A stretch of DNA of 64,000 bases, from contig NC_082411.1 of NCBI RefSeq assembly GCF_004011695.2, forward strand, positions 310,001 through 374,000. Direction: 5' to 3'. How positions within the stretch are numbered: the first letter of the stretch is position 1; each line of letters begins with the position of its first letter. The position numbers and the translations under genes are program-made. This stretch comes from Ascochyta rabiei (lineage: Eukaryota > Ascomycota > Dothideomycetes > Pleosporales > Didymellaceae). The notes beneath the pieces are model-generated. The model worked only from the letters and a program-made list of their open reading frames with translations, was not told where the DNA came from and did not search any database. Below, piece after piece: positions 53,801 through 64,000 of the stretch.

Positions 53801-55676
53801 GCCATACCGTGCCATTTTCTTGATATCAATGATTTGATTTGAGAAGTCCGAACCTGGAAAGTCGGCACTGCTCATGTTTCCGTCACCGTCAGACCATTGG
53901 AGTGGAAATTCGTAGTATGGGAGCTCCTGGAATGACTCGCGGTTATGCGTGACTTGGAACGGAAGGTGGGTGAGGTGAGAATTGCCTGAGCATGAAGAGC
54001 CTCCGATGATTCCGTTCGCCACGCAATGCGAGGCTTGGTACTTGCTCCACGCCAGGTTTCCCGGACGATAGGTCGTCATGTTGTAGTTGGTTTTGAATTC
54101 ATCATGGAGTATGTGTCTAATCAAATAGGCACTCACACGGACCTCTCCCGACGCAGAAGCACCTGATGTGTAGAATGAGAGTCCGCTGCAGAGGTGAAAG
54201 TATGAAGTCAGTGTATGTCTTCAATGTGTTTCGTGCATTCGGAACTTACCTGGTACCTCCCATAACGCATTTATCGCCATCGGGGGGTGTCCCGTCAGCG
54301 TTGGGTCCGCATTGGTGGATATACGGTGCGTACCCTGCATTGCTCCCTTGGATGAATTGTTCCTGGAGAGTGCCATAGGAAAACTCGGCCGCGCTCGGTG
54401 AATGACTGACAGTGTGACTACCAAAGTCGATGTATGGGTACCCATCGGGAGCCACTCGGAGCCCTGAGATCTGGTAGATGTATGGAACGCCATACTGGAA
54501 GTATGCGTTCTCATAAGCATCGGTGATGTATTTGGTGTGGAGGTTCAAGTTACCCGCGGCACCTCTGTCTTGTGCGGCGGCCGCCATACCCTGGCCGTGC
54601 GGATATGAGACGTAGGTGTCGATGTCCCAGGTAGTGGTGAATGCGAGCCCCTTGTTGTATGGGACCGTCCACAGGCTCACAAAATGAGGACTGGTAGTGA
54701 CGATGTTTTTGATGACGCGCGTGCCGATATCATACCCGGGGTAGTAATGTCCATCGTACCATGGCGAGTATCCACCGCCCTCATTCTGAGCCTGGATGAA
54801 CAGATACCCGAGATCCATCCCGAAGCTGTACACGTACCCACTCGCGCCCGAGGGTTGATGCTTGACAATTGCCGCGCTTGCAGCAGATGTATCTACACTG
54901 TCCACACCGTTGTTCCGAACCAGATATCTGCCAAGTGTTTGGGAACCGCTGACAGGCGTGTAGCCAACATTGATAAGACCACTCTCCGTGTAGTTATCAT
55001 AAAACGGCATGTTTACGTCATAGAATTCTGTAAAGTCGAACCCTTGGAGGGCCTGCACAGGCGTCTCGGTATCCGTCAACTGCAGGACGGATCTCGAACC
55101 GCTCGTGTCTACAGTAGACGCCGACACCCCTGCAAGAGCTTGAAGAGCGTCGGGAATCTGGTTCATGAAGATCAATCTACCACCGCTTGCCACAAAAGAA
55201 GTCAAGGTTGTGACATCCGCAGCGCTTGGGCTGTAGCTCACGCTTGGAGACGTGTAGACAAGCAAATTCTGGCATTGCGAAGAAATGTTCAGGGATTGGA
55301 TGACCTTTACTTGTAAACCGACGGTCTTGAGAGATAGCGTAAGAGGTAGCCTGAGATGGTTATTTGTTGTACTGTTTGCAAACTACTAGGAGATCATTTA
55401 CCAGTTGGGGTCTGCTTCATAGTCGGGTAGGAAGATATTCAACCCAGAGTTCGCTCCAGCTGTGTGTCTGTGGTAGCGCTGTTAGTACGCAAGAAGAGTG
55501 TTACGATAGAGTTTGCTTTCTGACCTTGATTCAGAAGGTACAGTAGGCGACTGACTGTCCTCTCCTAGATCTGCACTCGCACCTACAGGTCCCGTCAGGG
55601 AGTATATGTCGGGCGAGACGAAGGCCTGGCATAGTTGAAGTACAGCAAATAGATAAAGAAGACTTAACGAGCGCAT
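50822..55676 (-). CDS. Very large secreted polysaccharide deacetylase-like protein with five repeated C-terminal units
   Basis: Exons 55676-55525, 55467-55402, 55350-54250 and 54185-50822 (introns 57, 51 and 64 nt) give 1560 residues, phases consistent. Seen: a signal peptide (MRSLSLLYLFAVLQLCQA); an N-terminal Rossmann-like or glutamine-amidotransferase-like part (VYTSPSVSYSPSAADVTTL, GGRLIFMNQIP); a region with TTTWDIDTYVSYPHGQG and YIDFGSHTVSHSP, which resembles the Asp-Asp and SHTxxH metal and base motifs of NodB-type carbohydrate deacetylases; then five units spaced about 505 bp apart, each with an aromatic SY(F/W)YS-type motif and paired cysteines, beta-sandwich-like and perhaps carbohydrate-binding. 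The first half may be related to fungal exopolysaccharide deacetylases such as Agd3; I am unsure of the exact family. Many N-glycosylation sites. Likely acts on wall or exopolysaccharide outside the cell (inference). Confidence 0.72.
50950..53300 (-). repeat. Five diverged protein-level repeat units in the secreted deacetylase-like protein
   Basis: Anchor motifs on the minus strand: NSYYTE near 53200, DSYFYSD near 52700, TSYFYSS near 52185, AYWYSQ near 51690 and SYWYSL near 51180. Each is followed by a segment containing V/A-x-P/G-S-x-F-x-V-x-L and a short PLSAF/PFSRF/PFSDF/PLSAY block. The spacing is about 500 bp (about 168 residues). DNA identity between units looks low, so the duplications are old. 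Confidence 0.75.
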
Positions 55677-56859
55677 GTTTGCTCTTCTCACCGAAAACTA
55701 TGAACTGCAGAGAGACACAGCGTACCGTAAAAAATCAATTTTATAGCTGTCAGCTAGCAGAGCACAGGGCAGCTCGGATGGGCTCAGATACCATGTCAAG
55801 ACACGCTGCGAGGGAGGGATAAGAGCGAGTCAAGCGAGCCAAGCGTTTATAAGCGGGTCTTGGCTTCCAATAAAAGATTTTTAATCTGCCCGAAGCTTTC
55901 TCCACAATGGTCCCATAAATGCGCATCCTGCTAGCTAACATCCATAAAATGAGAGTTAGGCAAATATTGACGTGTTCTCTCCTTTATGATAACGTGCGCC
56001 CCTTTTTCAGCTACCTATCTACTTAGCGGCTCTTGGAATCGCGTCATCCATTCGCGAAGCATAGACTTACCTCCTAGGTTTCCGAGGTTTCTATCTGCTT
56101 CATCTCAGACACTACAGCTTAGCCACGTAGGCTGAATTTCGAACGCTGTAAATTCAATTCGCGTCGATCAAGTCACTAGTAAACCTTTTTTTTCCTACTT
56201 CTAGTAATTAGACGAGAGATGAAAATCCCAAGCACCAAAACAGGCGCCCAGGAAATTAGCACGAGAAACGGACGATGGCATAAAGGGGGTGCATGTCGTA
56301 TAGAAGCAGCCAAATTGCGAAAATCAAACCCGAAACACAGACTTGGAGGAGACGTCGCGCAATCCTACCAATCCCTTGAATTTTCTTTTCCCTCCTCACA
56401 GCGAGGCTATCGAGGTGCCGGCATTTAATTCGCGTTGTCGATTCCGTGTGGATTCAGACGGAGCCTACTTCCTAGTGCTGTCGTTGGATGTGTTCAGTAG
56501 ATCCTCAGGGTCGCGTTCTGTCTTCCACGCTAAGACACAGACAGCATAGCTCACCTGTGGCGAGCGGACACTTTGCATCTGTCATCCATCACCGGATTGT
56601 TCTTGCTCGTTCGCAATGGCCTTTCAACTGACCTTCAACTCTCTCCAGAGCAGCTCTTAGTCATTGTCTCAGGCTGTTGGCGTATCGATTTTTGGTGATA
56701 ACCTTTGGCAAACAGGGATGTACATTTTCCAGCGTTTACGACACCGCTTTCCTTGGTGCAGATCAATACCAGCACTTGCCGTGTATACCTGACTTAGCAA
56801 CAAACACTCTCATGCAATATTTACGCAACTTGATAATTTATATTCTTTTCATAACTTCC
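55677..56859. other. Intergenic between the secreted protein gene and the 5S gene
   Basis: The promoter of the leftward secreted protein gene is expected near 55680. The rest shows only short frames. It is AT-richer than the housekeeping block. Confidence 0.45.
56833..56846 (+). promoter_or_regulatory. TATA-like element upstream of the 5S gene
   Basis: ATAATTTATATTC lies about 20-25 bp before the 5S start. Upstream TATA-like boxes help fungal 5S transcription in Neurospora and related fungi; the assignment here rests on position and composition. Confidence 0.5.
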
Positions 56860-56978
56860 ACATACGACCATAGGACGTTGAAAACAAGGCTTCCCGTTCG
56901 CTCAGCCCTATTTAAGCAACGTACCGGCGGATTAGTAGTTAGGTGGGTGACCACTAGCGAATACCCGCTGTTGTATGT
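56860..56978 (+). rRNA. 5S ribosomal RNA gene
   Basis: 119 nt beginning ACATACGACCATAGG and ending GCTGTTGTATGT, so the two ends pair (ACATAC with GTATGT). Conserved internal blocks of fungal 5S are present: GAAAACAAGGCTTCCCG, CGCTCAGCC, TTAAGCAACG, TTAGTAGTTAGGTGGGTGAC and CCACTAGCGAATACCC; the helix ACGTTG/CAACGT is complementary. A T run follows at once. Fungal 5S genes are dispersed single copies transcribed by RNA polymerase III with internal control elements. Compared with the usual ascomycete sequence, as I remember it, several positions carry C-to-T or G-to-A changes, so a diverged or partly degraded copy is possible. Confidence 0.9.
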
Positions 56979-56990
56979 ATTTTTTTTTTC
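56979..56990 (+). terminator. Poly-T RNA polymerase III terminator
   Basis: A run of ten T residues begins two bases after the mature 5S 3' end, the standard polymerase III stop signal. Confidence 0.85.
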
Positions 56991-57542
56991 GATCCTATAC
57001 CATCTGTCTCTTTTTTGACTGCTGCTGCTTACACACTCTTGCTTATTCTGTACATTGACAATCTGCCATCTGTCTAGCGTACAACGTGCTGGTACGTCCC
57101 TGCTGGTGTGTTTTGCTGGTTAGCAAAAAGAGCTGGGGACTTCTTTTTTGCTCTACCTCTGCATGTTGGTGTTGACTACGAGCGTGCAATTAGGTAGCGG
57201 ACTTGTCTGTTTTTATCGTGAAACGTGCAATAGGTATGCATGTGAGAACACTTTCGCACGGTTGGAGTCATCAGCCCTGGTGTGCAGGGTGTGCAAGCAA
57301 GTAAACGGTCAACGCCCAGGCAATCAAAGTGTGATTCCCATTCCACGTCTATCCCACGATATAAGGCTGCAAGGAGCTCGTTATCCAAATGACATGTCGT
57401 TGAAGATCAGTGCCCGCCAACTCCTGTATATCCCTGCCTGCAAATGCTCAAATGCCAAGTCGTCAATGTGATGCTTTTTTCGTTCCCGTCACCGACTGTC
57501 CGCTGTTCTCGCCCTGGTATCATAATCCGGATTTGGTCTGGT
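56991..57542. other. Intergenic between 5S and XPT1-like genes
   Basis: Nothing recognisable was seen; it includes the 3' end of the leftward phosphoribosyltransferase gene. Confidence 0.45.
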
Positions 57543-58417
57543 CTAGGCGGACTTCTTCTTCTCGGCTTCGGCGGAGAGACGGTCGTGCTCGTCAATGTCG
57601 CTATAAGAGTGTTAGTGACTTGACTTGGAGGGTCTTGGAATGTGGGCACGTACATGGCCTCCCATGGGTAGTTGATCCAGACATCGCCGACAGTCTGCGC
57701 GGCCAGATACCTTCCCTTGAGTGTCTCCTCGGGGAGAGTGCCCTTCTTCGTCTTGTCCTTGTTGTGCAGCACGAAAATGCTGAACGTGGTCTTCTCATCT
57801 GTGCGTCCAGACTTCTTCTGCGCCTCCACAACATCCTTCTCCAGCTCGCGCACCGCGTACTCGAGTGTTGTCCTTGTGTCGTCGACCTCGTCGACAATGA
57901 GCACGTTCTTGCCAATCAAGTTCGCCATCTCGAGCGAGGACAAATCAAGCCATTGCGTGCGGGTGACCTTGGTGCCGGGGACCTCGACCTCCGAGTCGCC
58001 TGAGCCGCCAAGCTGCTCGTACAGAGAGAGGCCGATGGCCTGGATGGGGATGTTGGGTGTGCCGTCGCGCTTGAGGAACGAGCGCAGAATGCGAGCAGGG
58101 ACGTAGCCACCGCCACCGATGGCGATCATGAGGTTGGGCTTGAACTCGTCAAGGATTCTGGGTGCCGCATCCTGGCAGTGCTTGTGCACCTGCGTTGTGT
58201 CAGAGCGTTGTGGTCGTTTTGCGCGACTTGTAGACGAATCCCCTGGTGAAAAATATAGGTTTGAGATTTTGGGGCGTGATCTGTGCCGAGACGCATGGTG
58301 CGTAGTAGTACATTGACAGTAGAGTCAATTGTAGTACAATCTGCACGTAAAATCCACCGCGGCGCGTTCGAAGAAAGCACGTACCTGGTTGTATGTGACG
58401 TAGAGCTTCTCGACCAT
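57543..58417 (-). CDS. XPT1: Xanthine phosphoribosyltransferase (Xpt1-type purine salvage enzyme)
   Basis: Exons 58417-58385, 58189-57654 and 57600-57543 (introns 195 and 53 nt), 208 residues. Transfers the phosphoribosyl group of PRPP to xanthine (and related oxopurines) to make nucleotides; cytosolic purine salvage. Seen: MVEKLYVTYNQ-VHKHCQDAA at the start, MIAIGGGGYVPARILRSFLK, IPIQAIGLSLYEQLGG, the PRPP-binding loop VLIVDEVDDTRTTLEY, FSIFVLHNKDK, GRYLAAQTV and YPWEAIDIDEHDRL. The IPIQAIGLSLYE and FVLHNKDK stretches resemble Xpt1 more than the hypoxanthine-guanine enzyme Hpt1. The short first exon was placed because it gives the family N-terminus in phase 0. Intron 1 is unusually long for this window. 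The length matches the family. Confidence 0.88.
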
Positions 58418-58823
58418 GATTGCGGATGTTGTGTGAAGGAGTAGTATGGATGAGGCGCAAAGTATAAAGTATTGAACTCGTCACTAATGGACTTGGGAGA
58501 AGAAAAAAATTGGGCGCGGAGCACGCCGACAATGCACGGCGTGGGGTAAAATTGCGAGGTCAAAGATTCGAATGCGAGCCCCGCGCTAGTGTGGAAGACG
58601 TTAGCTTGCGGACTACAAATCTCACCGCACCTTCCTCTTCACTCCTTTCGTATTTTCAACGGTATCTAACTCGATGACCAAAGACAGATTGTAGGCCACT
58701 TTCTGATTCGTTCCTGCACAGGCAGTGTTGTGAACATGTGTGCTGTTGCAGAAAACAACTATGAATCTTTGCTTAAGAAAGAAGCCTGAAGGTCTCCCGC
58801 ACGTCTTAGTAGGACCTTTCTTT
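58418..58823. other. XPT1 promoter region
   Basis: It lies upstream of XPT1 and downstream of the F-box gene, both leftward. No other feature was seen. Confidence 0.45.
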
Positions 58824-60368
58824 CTATCGACCTTGGCTCACGCCCGTAGAGCTTGTGTGGATTACCTCCCAGGATCCTACACCTTCCAATGCACCCTCCC
58901 TTTCTGGCAGCTGCACTGTATGATCGTAGCAACAGACACGAAAAGCAGCTTTATACGGCCGTACCATGTACATGTCGTTGATGAGTAGGTCTTCGCAGTC
59001 TCTAGGCTCTATTTGCATGGGCTCCGAATAGTCATGCTTTATAAGTGGATCGCAACGAGGATCACAGGCAGTACCCCTGTGAACGAAGATGTGATCCTTG
59101 GTGCCAGCCTCGATGAAAGTATCCTTCCACCAAACAATAGGGAGGCTGGTCGCATTTAGCCCGTGGTGATATGGGATTGTGAAAGAACTGAGGCTTTCGT
59201 CGAACTGGAGTGGGTGGATACTCTTGCCTTGCAACATGAACAAACCATCATGGCTCGCCGGTACGAAACGCAAACCTCTTCGGTCGCTGTGTGTGAGTTG
59301 GTCGTGGTCGTAGCCTTCGAGTACGTGTTCGGAAGCGAGGAGACACTCGCCTGCGTAAGTGAGCCGATAGTACAGTATCTTCGGACATCTGGGGGCATTC
59401 TGAGAAATAGCAGGGTCAAGCAGGCACAAAACAATCGTCTCACTAGCCGTTTGAAGCAGTAGGCCTACCTCGGGCTGATCTGCTGCGAGGTTTAGCTGAC
59501 AACCCAAGAAGAGGGAATCATCGTAGCTGAGACTGATCGACCTGCCCTGCTGAGTATCAAAGTTCCAGATGTAGACAAGTAAGCCGGCCTGAAGGTATGC
59601 TGCGCAAGCTACTGTGCGCTCTCGACACGTAACGACTGACAGCAGCTTCGAATTTGAAACCCGAAACCTTCTCAATGGGCCTGTGCTGTTCAGTTCCGCG
59701 ACGTATGCCGTGGTGAGTGTGGTGAAGACTACAATTTCGCCGGACGCGAACACATTCCGGATGCGCTCGCGGGCGACGCCGTTGAGAGTTTGCGAGGTCC
59801 ATGACCTCATGTTCAGTAATCGCACCTGATGATGGTTTTCGTCGAGCCATATGAGATTATCATGCACAAGTAGTTGGGTCAGTCCAAGCTTTGCTGAGAT
59901 TGTAAAGCTACTGTCTGGCTGGGCTGATCGAGGCCCGTTGCGAAAGGCGCGAACACTTCGAGCTTTACAGCGGCAGAAGTTGAGATTGGCGCGTTGAAGA
60001 TCCACTGTGCCACCATACCAGCTGTCCAGGTTGTTCTTCAACACGACCAAACTTCGCAGTCTCTCGGCCCATGATCTAGATACCTAGAGAGGTTAGCGTG
60101 CAGTACAAACTCAGCACGCAACAAAGCGACTACGTACGAGCTGCAATCGCCAGGGTGTGGTTGTGTCAAGATACGAGAATACATGAGTGACTAGCTCCAC
60201 GGGCAGTTGACCGATGATGTCGGATTGGAAAGTCTGTTTGCTGGCAAGGGACTTTACGAACCTCCACTCGTGTGGTGTCAGCTCCGTGAACAGAGTTTCC
60301 AGGGCGTGTTGCCTCGAGTCAGACGTTGACAGTCGCGCGAACGCTTCCGCTAGACCCGTGCTCGCCAT
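58824..60368 (-). CDS. F-box protein with a long beta-strand-rich C-terminal region
   Basis: Exons 60368-60138 and 60083-58824 (54-nt intron, phase 0), about 496 residues. Seen: after MASTGLAEAFARL and a short helical stretch, the F-box LPVELVTHVFSYLDTTTPWR, joined by the intron to LVSRSWAERLRSLVVLKN; then repeated short strands (QLLVHDNLIWLDENHHQVRL, FASGEIVVFTTLTTAYVAEL, GLLVYIWNFDTQQGRSISLS) that suggest a beta-propeller-like C-terminus lacking clear WD signatures. F-box proteins recruit substrates to SCF ubiquitin ligases. The start is uncertain: the same frame is open upstream to ATGs at 60587 and 60728, but that part contains a poly-Phe run from an A/T homopolymer and low-complexity sequence, so the Met just before the conserved region is preferred. 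Confidence 0.72.
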
Positions 60369-61869
60369 TTCGGGCACGTCAGCAGCCTTATCCGGGGTAG
60401 CAAAGGGCGAGCAGGAGCCAGTTTGCCGATCTGGCACGCTTGGTGACGTTCGTCGAGGGGTTGGAAGAAAGTGGGACGGTTGTCCAGAACGGGCGGCTCT
60501 CGAGGATGTCCCTTGATCGAGGCACGACGGAGCCTTTAGGGCATCCTCGTGGCGACTAGCGCCGGTAGTTGCGAGGGCTGGCTGCATGCACATGACGGGG
60601 CAAAAAAAAAAAAACATCCGACGTGGAAGATGTGTGCATGTGCATGTACAGCGGGCACAAGGTGCCGGGGCGTTGAGGCCTGTCAACGAGGTGCTGCCAT
60701 TCAGGTAGTGAAGTGCGCATATGCACATGGCATGAGGTGCGGCTGTACAAGGCTACCGGTACAAGCTGTTACGCTACGAGGGCCCGCAGCCAGACGTTCA
60801 ACGTTGTACAGTACATGGCAGGACGGTTCCAAGACTGTTCTAGAGTGCCGCGGCCGTTTCAGCTGATGGGGATGCATGTGGCCGGCCGACGTGTGCGCGA
60901 AGCTTGAGCTGCTTGTCATGGAGCAAGAGAAGAATTTAGAAAGCTGCTCCAAGACAGCGCATGGCAAGCTTGCTGACAGTGGGCCAAGGAGCGCAAGCCC
61001 AGACCTGGTGTTGTCGTTGCCACCAGCCTGGCTTCGTTTGCTGGTTGCGTGTGCCCCTCCAGCTCCCGTGGCAGCGTTGGGCAGCGCTGGCATCGATCCC
61101 CTCGGGTGGATGCTTGTAGTCTTGGAGATGGGCACAGGCCACGCGGGCGGAAGCCAGCAGCGTTCCCCTCGACTAGCTGGCACATGTGTGTCGGTGTCTG
61201 TCTGTGCTTGTGGTTGTGCGTGCGGTTGTGGTTGTGGTTGTGCGTGTGGTTGTGGTTGTGGTTGTGGTTGTGTTTGTGCGTGTGCGTGTGCGTGTGCGTG
61301 TGCGTGCGCCTGCATCTCCTCCTCTCCTTTCACGGATGAGACTTTTTGCGACGCGCGCCCTCCACTGTCTCAGGCTCTCAGCAGCTCCCTTTGCGAGCTA
61401 GTCCCCCCACGCTGCCGGGCCGGGCGTGTACCCAACTACCTGTCTTGCGCTGCACACAGCCAGCCTGCGTGGAAGCCGTGGGTGCGACACATGCGACACA
61501 CGGTGTAGATGCTGTAGAGAAGCCAACGCGCCCCGTCTGCCTCGTCCCTCCTGCGCCCGCCTCGACCGCCTCGACCGCAGCAGGCCCGCTTCCGAGCTGT
61601 TGCCCGGCGCCACGGCGTCCGCTGGAAAAGACAAGACGACGGGCTGCCCCTCCGCCCCTCTGCGCCTCTGCACCTCTGCACCCACCCTCTGCCCTACCTC
61701 GCGCACCCTGCAGCCCTGCAGCCCTGCAGCCCACGCCCGCGGTGTTGTTGCAGAAGGCCAGCACAAGCGCCCCGGCTCGACCGCGCTGTTCCAGGGCCTT
61801 GCCGGTCTAGCACCCCAACGCCCCAACCGGGCTGCCATTCCTTGTGCTCTTGCGCTGCACCTCCACCCC
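60369..61869. other. Divergent promoter region of the F-box and Sfl1-type genes
   Basis: It contains an A run (60602-60614) and a GT-rich hexamer tract (listed separately). Open frames reach into it from both sides but have low-complexity composition. It probably holds both promoters and a long leader of the Sfl1-type gene. Confidence 0.45.
61195..61312. repeat. GT-rich hexamer tract (TGTGGT/TGTGCG units)
   Basis: About 118 bp made of GTTGTG and GTGTGC hexamers, strongly purine-pyrimidine alternating in its second half (GTGTGCGTGTGCGTGTGC). It lies about 560 bp before the Sfl1-type start codon. Confidence 0.85.
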
Positions 61870-64000
61870 ATGGCCTCTGTCGCAGAAGCTCGCCGGAGCC
61901 CTTTTGCCGGCGACCGCAACCCGAACATGCACAGGTCCATCCCCATCCTGCCCTCGTCCGCCTCCTCGCTGGCGCCCCCACGAGACCCAATGGACCTGAC
62001 GCCCGCCTCGACCTCGACCTCGACCTCGACCTCGGCCATGGACCCGCCGACCTTGACTGTGTCCAGCCCAGACCGGGACCGACTCCTCACGCCCACACAC
62101 CAGACGCACACGCACTCGCACTCGCACTCGCACTCGCACCCGCACACGCACCCGCACCCGCACACGCACCCGCACCCGCACTCGCACTCGCCATTGGCAA
62201 ACGGCGACTCGGACACCCACGCGCCCAGCAGCACCGCCAGCGCCAACGCCAACGTCAACGTCAGCGTCAACGCCAATGCCAGCTCTGCGCCTGTCGTGGG
62301 CGCGGCTGCAGCTGCACAGCAGCCCAAGGTGGTGCAGACGGCCTTTATACACAAGCTCTACAAGTGCGTCCACCCCACGCGTGGGCAATTGCATGCACCT
62401 ACTGACACAGGCGCAGCATGCTCGAGGATCAGAGCATCCAGCACCTCATTTCCTGGTCCAGCACAAACGAAAGCTTCGTCATGTCGCCTTCGAGCGAATT
62501 TTCAAAAGTCCTGTCGTACGTACCCTACCACCCCAGCCATCCCCCCCTCGTGCACTACTGACACGCGCGCCAGCTCGTACTTCAAGCACACAAACATCTC
62601 CTCGTTTGTCCGCCAGCTGAACATGTACGGATTTCACAAAGGTGGGTGACTTGCGCACACAGTGGGACCGAGGCTTGCTAAGCTCGACCAGTGAGCGACG
62701 TTTTCCACACAGGGTCGCCAGATTCGCCTCTGTGGGAGTTCAAGCACGGAAACGGCAACTTCAAGCGCGGCGACCTCGTGGGCTTGCGTGAGATCAAACG
62801 GCGAGCCTCGAGACATGCCCTCATACACCGCGACTCGTTTTCCACCCCCAAGCTCCCCACCGGCCCCCCGCCGACTACACAGCCCATCGAGCAGATGCCC
62901 GATCCCGTCGAGTCGCGCCTCAACGCTCTCGAGTACAACTTGCATAACATGCACTCGCACATACAACGCTCCGAGGACACCTGCGCCTATCTCAGCCAGA
63001 AAGCAGCCGTCTTGATGGAAGGCATGATGCGCTGTCATCAGGTGCGCCAGATTCTCGAAAAATATAGCTACCCAGCTGACGCAATCGCAGTGGAACCAGG
63101 AGCTCACCCATCACATAATGGACCTCGTGCCAGATCCAGATCACCCGGTGCACAAGAACAGTATGTGAATGGTACATGTTGCTAATCACAACCTACTGAT
63201 CCCTCCCACCAGTCGCACTGATGCACCGAGACATCAGCCGATATACCGAAATGCTGCGCACATTAGATCAGCCAGAAGAGCCGGTTTCAGCGAGATCTGC
63301 GTATTTCATGCAGCTGGACAGTAACGGACCACCGCTCTCGCCACGAGCAATGCCCCATGACCAGTATCCAGACTCTCGACGCGGATCTTTGGCTGGCCCT
63401 CCGCGACAGACGCCTGTAAAACCTCCCGTCCCAGCGCACCTTGCCATCTCCCCACGTCGCTATGGCTCGATCGGCACAGGAAACTACTCACCGTCGTCAG
63501 CCAGACCGCCGGCGGCACATCAGCCACCCCCACCGCCTCCACCGCCTCCACCCTCCATCCAAGCTCCAGGAGGAAACGGGCGAAACAATGTGGGGAGCGG
63601 AGCCTCGCCCCCATACAACCAATTCCAGCGGCGACACACTTCTGCAGATATCCGCACGCTCGGCTGGCAGCCACAGCCCCCACCCACGCATTCACCCTAC
63701 GCATCTGGCCACAACTCCACACAATGGCCCTCTTCACCCCACAGGCCGCCCATTGGAGGTGGCGACGAGCAACTCCGCAACGCCCTGGAGTCCTACCAGC
63801 TTCCTCGGGGTCCGCGTGGGCGGACATCAAGACAAGGCACGCCACCGGATGGTCCTCCCTCCTCTTTGAACCCCGACAGCGGCTGGACACTACCCGGAGC
63901 CCGCTACCCGTTCAAGGGCTTCGACACGCCCGGGCCGCCGACACGTCGCTCGAGCATGGCATCGAATGTTCACTCACTCCTGAATCCCGCCGAGACCGCC
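61870..64000 (+). CDS. Sfl1-type HSF-domain transcriptional regulator (partial at the right edge)
   Basis: Exons 61870-62363, 62417-62515, 62574-62641, 62692-63041, 63091-63160 and 63213 to the end; introns 49-58 nt, all phases consistent, frame open to the last base. Seen: a low-complexity N-terminus with Ser-Thr, His-x and Asn-x dipeptide runs; an HSF-type DNA-binding domain starting VQTAFIHKLYNMLEDQSIQH, continuing ISWSSTNESFVMSP, SEFSKVLSSYFKHTNISSFV and RQLNMYGFHKVSD, and ending LWEFKHGNGNFKRGDLVGL; a coiled coil (VESRLNALEYNLHNMHSHIQ); RDISRYTEMLRTL; then a Pro/Ser-rich tail with RRHTSADIRTLGW. This order matches fungal Sfl1-like factors, repressors or activators of adhesion, hyphal growth and stress genes. 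The splicing of the DNA-binding domain into four pieces is consistent. The start ATG is uncertain. Confidence 0.85.
62100..62190 (+). repeat. CACTCG/CACCCG hexamer tract coding for a His-x dipeptide run
   Basis: About 15 consecutive CAC-NCG type hexamers in exon 1 of the Sfl1-type gene encode alternating His with Thr, Ser or Pro. Shorter hexamer runs flank it: ACCTCG (Ser-Thr, 62009-62034) and GCCAAC/GTCAAC (Asn-Ala/Val, 62238-62276). Confidence 0.85.

Noticed and set aside
54096..54145. Possible intron starting GTGAGT in the deacetylase-like gene
   Set aside because: The frame is open through it and no suitable acceptor at normal intron length keeps phase; treated as coding.
60369..60728. 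Upstream extension of the F-box protein
   Set aside because: It includes a poly-Phe run coded by a homopolymer and lacks conserved features; the later Met precedes the conserved region.
61426..61869. In-frame extension upstream of the chosen Sfl1-type ATG
   Set aside because: Cys/Arg/Pro-rich composition like the surrounding GC-rich non-coding DNA and no conserved motif; left as possible leader.

Overview
This window is nuclear DNA of a filamentous ascomycete (Pezizomycotina, probably a dothideomycete; the class is an inference). The support is: short introns of about 40-80 nt with GT...(CTRAY)...AG signals, single-gene transcription units on both strands, a HacA gene carrying the 20-nt non-spliceosomal intron of filamentous fungi, a dispersed 5S rRNA gene, and fungal-only families (DUF3433, DUF2458, OPT transporter, Sfl1-type regulator). 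There are no operons and no CRISPR arrays. Exon boundaries below were placed by hand from splice signals, reading phase and family conservation.

Layout. 0-5 kb: hacA (unfolded protein response) and a long empty stretch. 5-15 kb: a very large zinc finger-GTPase-RING-patatin gene carrying two lesions, tail to tail with a DUF3433 membrane protein. 16-22 kb: a family 2 glycosyltransferase and a UDP-glucose 4-epimerase, divergent across about 2 kb; both concern cell-surface sugars. 22.7-40.9 kb: a mostly housekeeping block holding a GPI-anchored wall protein, a DUF2458 protein, a Cox14-like mitochondrial protein, a small Cys-rich membrane protein, a Nop8-like nucleolar RRM protein, a coiled-coil protein, eIF3 subunit l, a MITE-like element, an EthD protein, a nitrilase-family hydrolase, a conserved RRM protein with a 10-nt micro-exon, and a BCS1 AAA ATPase. 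41-45 kb: an oligopeptide transporter.

45-55.7 kb is accessory-like: a broken secreted PAF-acetylhydrolase-type lipase, a secreted amidohydrolase/decarboxylase, the relic of a salicylate hydroxylase-type FAD monooxygenase, and a 1560-residue secreted deacetylase-like protein with five repeated beta-sandwich-like units. 56.9-64 kb: a 5S rRNA gene, xanthine phosphoribosyltransferase, an F-box protein, and an Sfl1-type HSF-domain regulator that runs off the right edge.

The most unusual items are the zinc finger-GTPase-RING-patatin protein, which looks like a one-polypeptide sensor-effector (immune-like) architecture; the array of ten 18-bp units, each with its own 13-bp palindrome, just behind the Cox14-like stop codon; the recurrence of single-base frameshifts and stop codons in four genes; and the repeated deacetylase-like secreted protein. 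Several lesions involve one missing base, so assembly error must be excluded before calling decay.
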